Made by a program: the position numbers and the translations under genes. Of a DNA stretch of 64,000 nucleotides, positions 52,101 to 58,100 are shown piece after piece (the stretch's first letter is position 1; each line of letters starts with the position of its first letter). The notes below the pieces were generated by a model. The model had not been told where the DNA came from, searched no databases, and saw nothing but the letters and a program-made list of their open reading frames with translations. The stretch comes from Zantedeschia hybrid cultivar (lineage: Eukaryota; Streptophyta; Magnoliopsida; Alismatales; Araceae): positions 15,681,114 to 15,745,113 of the forward strand of contig JARZZO010000008.1 of the NCBI GenBank assembly GCA_030544215.1. Direction: 5' to 3'.

Positions 52101-55100
52101 TTTGGATTGACTCCGAGTTATCTGGATTGATTCCAAGTATTTTAGACTCATAATGGTACTTTTGTAATTATGCCAAGTTGGAGGGTATAGGTGTATAATG
52201 ATCACTTTAGTGCGTGAAGTGAGTTTTAATGATTTAGGAAGGTTTCAAAATCTTAGGAGGTATTTTAGAGTTATTTTAAGTGTGTTTGGGTTGTAAGGGT
52301 ATTTTGGTAATTTTATCTGAATTGGATTTCTAGGTATAAAGTCTGTTTTTTGGGTATTTTTGTAATTATGTTGCATTAGGGTCATTTTAAGTTTTTTAGC
52401 ATTTTAGGGAAACTTGAAAACCCTTAGGATGTATGTTAGGATCATTTTAGACATATTTGAGTTATAGGGGTATTTTGGTAATTTTACCTTAAATCGGGTT
52501 TATTAAACTTAGAGTCTATTTTTTATATTTTTTTGAGATTTTTACTTATTTTTATCATATTGAGGATATTTTGATAATTTTATCCATCTTGTTAGGGTTT
52601 GGAGGGTATTTTGGACATAGGAGAGGTTTTGATATTTTTTAAGAATTTTCTGTGATTTTTACAGATTTTTATCATAGGTGAGGGTATTTTTGTAATTTCA
52701 TTAAGTTCTAGGGGCATTTTGGTCATTTCGATAATTTTATATGTTTTCATATTTGGTTCTCTATTTTTTTACTGGTGTTTACTGAATTTTACTGATTTTT
52801 ATTAATTAATTAAATATATGAAAGATATTTAAGTCATATTTTTGGGTTTATGTAATTTCCAGATTTGGTTTTCTGATTTTTACTGAGTATTACTGGTTTT
52901 TATAGAAATTTTCTGATTTTTATTTGATTTTACTGATTTTAAATAATTTTCACAGATTTTATTAATTAATTAAACATGAGGGATGTTTAAGTCATTTTTT
53001 TAACTTAAGTATATTATTTTATATCTCAATATTTCATTATTGAGTTTTGATTATAGTCTAGGATTAGTTATGTATGGGGTGAGGCCAAAGATATTTTAGA
53101 ATATTTAATTATATATTTATGTATTTTAATTAGTTATTAAACTAATTAATAAATTAATTATGTATGTGAAAATATAATAACATAATGTTACTTAAGTAAT
53201 AGGTTCATAAACACACATGCACATGCATATGCTCAAAGAACAATATTAGTATTTCATTCATCATTTCGGCATAATCCCGTCTTATAGAACGGTTATTTTA
53301 CAACATAAATTCGACAGAGCTTCCCCTTAGGAATAAACCTTAGGAAGAGAGCCTTCCGAGACGAAAAATCTCCTCCAAACGCAGTAAACCTGTGCAAAAG
53401 CACTTGGTTTGGTCTTCAAATGGGCATAATTTTTCTTAGGAATTTTTGGGCCAAGATGGGCATAGAGTTCTTCTTACCCCTTGGGGGGTATTTATAGGCT
53501 TGAAAGTCTTAACCGGTAGGGGTACCCACTGTTGAATCTTGAGGTGGGGGGTGCCACCGGGAATTTCTTGGAGAGGGTGATAGAGAGATTAGAGAGGAGG
53601 GGGGGCCGATGGGCACCCCCACCGGTTCCCAACTGGTGGGGGGGGGTCCCCCACCAGTTTGGGCAACCAGTGGGGGGACTTCCCCCTTCCCTAAAAAAGG
53701 GTCCAACAATTGTCTTCTTCATCACTTGAAGTCCATTCCTTCAAGGCTTCTACACTCCCATGTATCAGGCTTGGGTTGTCAGTAAAGAACAACTCAATTT
53801 TTGACACAATACTGTTTAGCCGCTTGAATGTTTTGGACATTTGCGCCTATCAGCTTCTCTTTGATTTATGGCTTTAGACCCATTTTACATAGCCTTACAA
53901 CATCTTCATAGGCTGGTGGATTGTCGTTCCTCATGCTGAGGTCACGCCACCTTTTGGCATAGTCTATTGCATACTCATTTTTGCTTTCTTTAATTGTAAT
54001 TAAATCTGCAAGAGTGACTTTCTGCTCTGATATCTTGAAGCGATCGAGGAACTTCCTTTGCATTTCATCCCAATTTGTAATGGAATGTGGTTTTAGTTTT
54101 GTATACCAATGGAATGCAATCCCTGTTAATGATGTCGAAAAGTATTTTATGAGATATGACTCATCAATTGCCAATTCTCTTAACCCACTCATATAATGAA
54201 CAATGTGCTCTTGAGTAGAGCCTTCACTGTTGAACTTGGTGAATTTGGAGGGCTTTGTATAATTTGTAGGAAGCTTTTTGAGTATATGGTGAATGGAGAA
54301 TGACACTTTGTATATATCAAAGGTGATTGCACTCTCATCATACTCGGACATTTTGACTTCAACAAGTTGCTCTATTATGTGTCTTTGTGATGCTCCAACC
54401 CCTTTGACAAATGCATAAGAATTTTGGGCATTGTGGGTTGCCCCCTCACCTTTAGTCTCACAAAGATTTTGAAGAGCAAAGTTCGTTTCAACAACTTGTT
54501 GCCTAACTGCGGCGGCTACTAGAAGATTATTGCTAACAGGTGCTCTAGGTGGGATTGAATTTGCTAGAGGTGCTTGTGGTTGCCCCTGCTGTTACTCCCA
54601 TTTTTGGATAAAGCCTAAAAGTAAGGCTCTAAGTTGTTGATTTTCTAGCCGCATTTCCTCCATGGTTTGTGCTTGGTGGACTAGTTTGTCTCTTCTCTTT
54701 ATAAAACCCTTTCCTCTTTTTACCTAAAAGGATAGAATATGGATGAGTGAGTTGCCCGACTTGCACTCGTTACTTTTGTTGATGTATCGGTTCTTGAGTA
54801 TGCTGTGAGGCTAGAGCAACCTCGACCTTTTGAATTTTGTAGACGCCTTCCTCGATGACCTATGTCTTCTTAAGGTAGAGATACTTATCCTTCACTAGAT
54901 TGCTCCCTTTCTATAATGGACATCTAGGCTCACGCTTTTGCCCCATGTGAACAGGGAACTTGGTGGTAGTCTTCGTGAATTCCACCTCATCTTGACGAAC
55001 CTTTGACAATATTCCGGATTGGTTCTTTATAGGAACCATAGGGACATAGCGAATTTTTGAATTGGTAAGTTCACCTTCATCCAATCGCATGCAGACATTA

Positions 55101-58100
55101 TCCACCAAGTTGGTCTTGGCAGGCTTAGATAGCACTGCAGTAGGAGTCTTCTTATTCCGCCTTTGAGCATGCTCCCTGTTGAACGAGGAAGCTGGCGAGA
55201 TCCTTCATGTCATTGGAACTTTGAACAGAAGCCTTAGTGAAATTGCTCTTCTTGGCATGGTGAGAGCTACGTCTTCTTCTCTTGTGCTTGGAGACGGTTT
55301 TGATTGTCGAGGCAACCCCTAGGGAGTATGGAAACCCAATGACAATAGGGAAGTCCCCAAAGCATATTGGTGTGGTGAGGTAGCCACATTGCGCATGGCT
55401 AAGTATTACCAATAGGCCAAAAGTTACTTTAGTTGTTGCTGCCATCGATGATGCAGTGGTTTCAAATTCTGCACAAAACGTGGCGAAGTTAGCAACTTCA
55501 TGGTAAGGGAATCATTGGATATAGAGATGAAGGGAAGGAAAGGTCCTACCCGGGCGTACCATCTGTGGGTTTATTATTATTTATTTTATTTTTTTGGCTT
55601 AAGTTAGACTTTGAGAACTTAAGATGAGCCTTCAGGGAGTCTAGGAATTCGGATTAAGCATGGATCCATGAATTTGATGTCTTCCCACTGACCTTGGTCA
55701 TTATTAATTACGCCAATCAATGACTGGCAACCCTCGATTAACCATCTGGTGGTGCCTTTTTGAAAATCACGTAATAACATATCAATTTATGAAATAACTC
55801 TTAAAACAAGCCGTCCATGTTCCTTTAAATGTCTTGAAATCCTTAAAGGATACACCTTGACATGATATTTTCATTGGATCCTTAAGAGATTCTTAAAGGA
55901 CACATGTTGTATGATATACTTATGTCGTTCCTTTTTAGGAATCTCTAAAGGATACTCAGAGGATAGATACTTGAATGATGTGGCAATGACATTCCTCTTT
56001 GGATCCTTAAAGGTGTACACATAAAGGATCCTTAAAAATTAAAAAGATAGTCAAAGGAGGCATGATAAAACCTTGAAGGATACTTAAAGGATACACTTGG
56101 ACATGGTTCAAAGGACGTGATCAAGTCTTTTGTCCCTTAAGTATCCTTTTAAGGTAGAGTCCTTAAAGAGTCCTTTAAGCCAACCTTTACATTCAATTGG
56201 GTTCATGTTTTGAGGATCATGTATCCCATTAAGAATCCATCCAATTGAACACACATGCATCACAAGCTCAAAAGATCCACTTTATTAATTCATGAATTAC
56301 AAAATACATGGATTTGATTAGTGGGACTTGAATGCCATTTAGTCAAAATATCCACATGCATGACACAAAGAAACATGAGTCAATACATAAGGGATCACTT
56401 AAACGGTATAAGTGAATCCAACATAGGGATCATCCTACTAATAAGAATGAGTCCCCCCTAAAATCTACTAAAAAAATGATCATCTTCTCTTCTTGCCGCG
56501 AAAATGGTGGATTCTTGGATGCAGTGTGTATGCCTTCTTCGTGCTCCAAAGAAGCCCCCTGCAGCATCCCCCTTGGTGGGATTTTATAGTGGTAGAGGGA
56601 GAGGCCATTTGGTGGGGGTGGAGGGGGGATGTGGCTGCCGGTGGGACCCCTCGCCGGTGGCTCCACCAGTGACCCCTCCCTCCTTTCTTCTCTCTCCCTC
56701 TTAAAATTTCAAACAAAAAAAAAAAAGAGAGGGAAGAGGGAGAGGCCATTGGGGGGGGGGTGTGGAGGGGGGAGGTGGCTGCCGGTGGGACCCCCACTGG
56801 TGGCTTCCCTCTTTTTTTTTTTTGAAATTTTAAGAGAGAGGGAGAGAGAGAAGAAAGGAGGGAGGGGTGCCACCGGTGGAGCCAGCGGTGGGGGGGGGGG
56901 TTGTACCCTCTCTCTCCCTTCCTTTTTCTCCTCTTTCTTCTTTCCCTTTTTTTTTGGCTTGGGACCCCCCACCGTTGGGGAGTAACCGGTGGGGTTGGCT
57001 TACCGGTGGGTACCCCCTCTCTCTTCTTTTTTTCTTTTCTTTCTTCTCTCCTCTTTTTATTCTCTCTCTTTCTAATTAAATAAAGAAAAACTCCCCACCG
57101 GTAGGGGTTTAAATGGAGCCGGTGTGTGTGTGTGTGTGTTGGGGGGCGGGTCATTTCTTTTTTTCCTTCGCCCTTTTTTCTTTCCTTTTATGCTTTCATG
57201 CCCAAACCGGTGGGGGGATAGATAAAAAACTGTTAAATAGCCTACAATAAAAGAAAATTTTCGAGTTATGTTTACTTCAAATCCATATTTTTGCATGCTT
57301 AATGTCATGTTTTACCATGTTAGTGTATTTTCAATATATTTTTATAGTTTATAAACCTTTTTTTTTGAATTGTTTGACTGCTAAAAGAAAGGCCAATCCT
57401 GATCAAGGCCTGACCGGCTGGGATCAGCCCAGATCAGATAGAAGTCAGCCGATCTGATTGGTTTTTGGCGGACTGATCTGGAGACCAATCTTATGCTTTG
57501 TTTCCTTGGTTAATGATTCTAACGTTAGTGTAGTCGAGTTATGTTCACATGAGACCTTCAGGAAGAAGGAATGGCCTGGATGTCTGCTGATGGGTGCAAG
57601 TGGAGTTTTCTGTGCTTATGTTCTCTTGGCACTCCAGTGCATCCTTCCTGTCCCAACATTTTCAATCTGTTTCTTGTTTTGGATGTCTAAGTCTTCAAAA
57701 ATGACAGTTTGTGTAGGGCATGATTCTTCTTTCTTCTTTGTTGCTTTTTATTCATTCATTGCTAATGTATTTTCTAAATTGACCACCGTAAGATATGTCA
57801 GCCAGCCTACAAATTACAGGGTGGCCAGCCCATGACTCTGCTGTAAGCTCTGTACTGTTTGGACCCGATGAGACTAGCATATTCAGTCTGGGTTCTGATG
57901 GAAAGGCAAGTAATTCATACAGTCAAACCCATTTATATTTTCCATTCTGGAGTATTCCTAAAGGACATCATTGTGTCAACCTGTTGCTAAGGCCTTTCTT
58001 TTCATAAAGTTGCTGATGCCATTGATTTGTGAAGCTTATATTTGCTGCAAGAATACCTTGCGTTTCCCAATATCAGATTTTTTTTTCATTCTTACTTGAC

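Larger units (their letters stand above)
35892..57239 (-). mobile_element. Large Ty3/gypsy-type LTR retrotransposon, Tat/Ogre-like (host of nested elements)
   Basis: Two related LTRs in the same (minus) orientation frame the region: the 5' LTR from 55,564 rightwards, and the 3' LTR 35,892-37,524. Reading the minus strand, the order is LTR, primer-binding-type site (55,542-55,563), leader ORF, Gag, [solo LTR], [nested chromovirus], RNase H/integrase remnant, long repeat-built 3' region, LTR. GCCTA occurs just outside both ends (35,887-35,891; 57,240-57,244) and may be the target duplication, although the right terminus would then read TA in place of CA. A leader ORF before gag plus tandem repeats before the 3' LTR fit the Tat/Ogre lineage. 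Reverse transcriptase was not recognised. Confidence 0.72.

Noticed and set aside
51686..53713. A 5-bp target duplication around the solo LTR at 51,694-53,708
   Set aside because: The flanks TATGT and ATTGT agree at only three positions, so I do not claim one.
57375..57480. GATCAG/CTGATC-rich stretch before WDR91 exon 12 as a MITE
   Set aside because: It has quasi-palindromic words like the MITEs, but no paired ends or duplication could be found.
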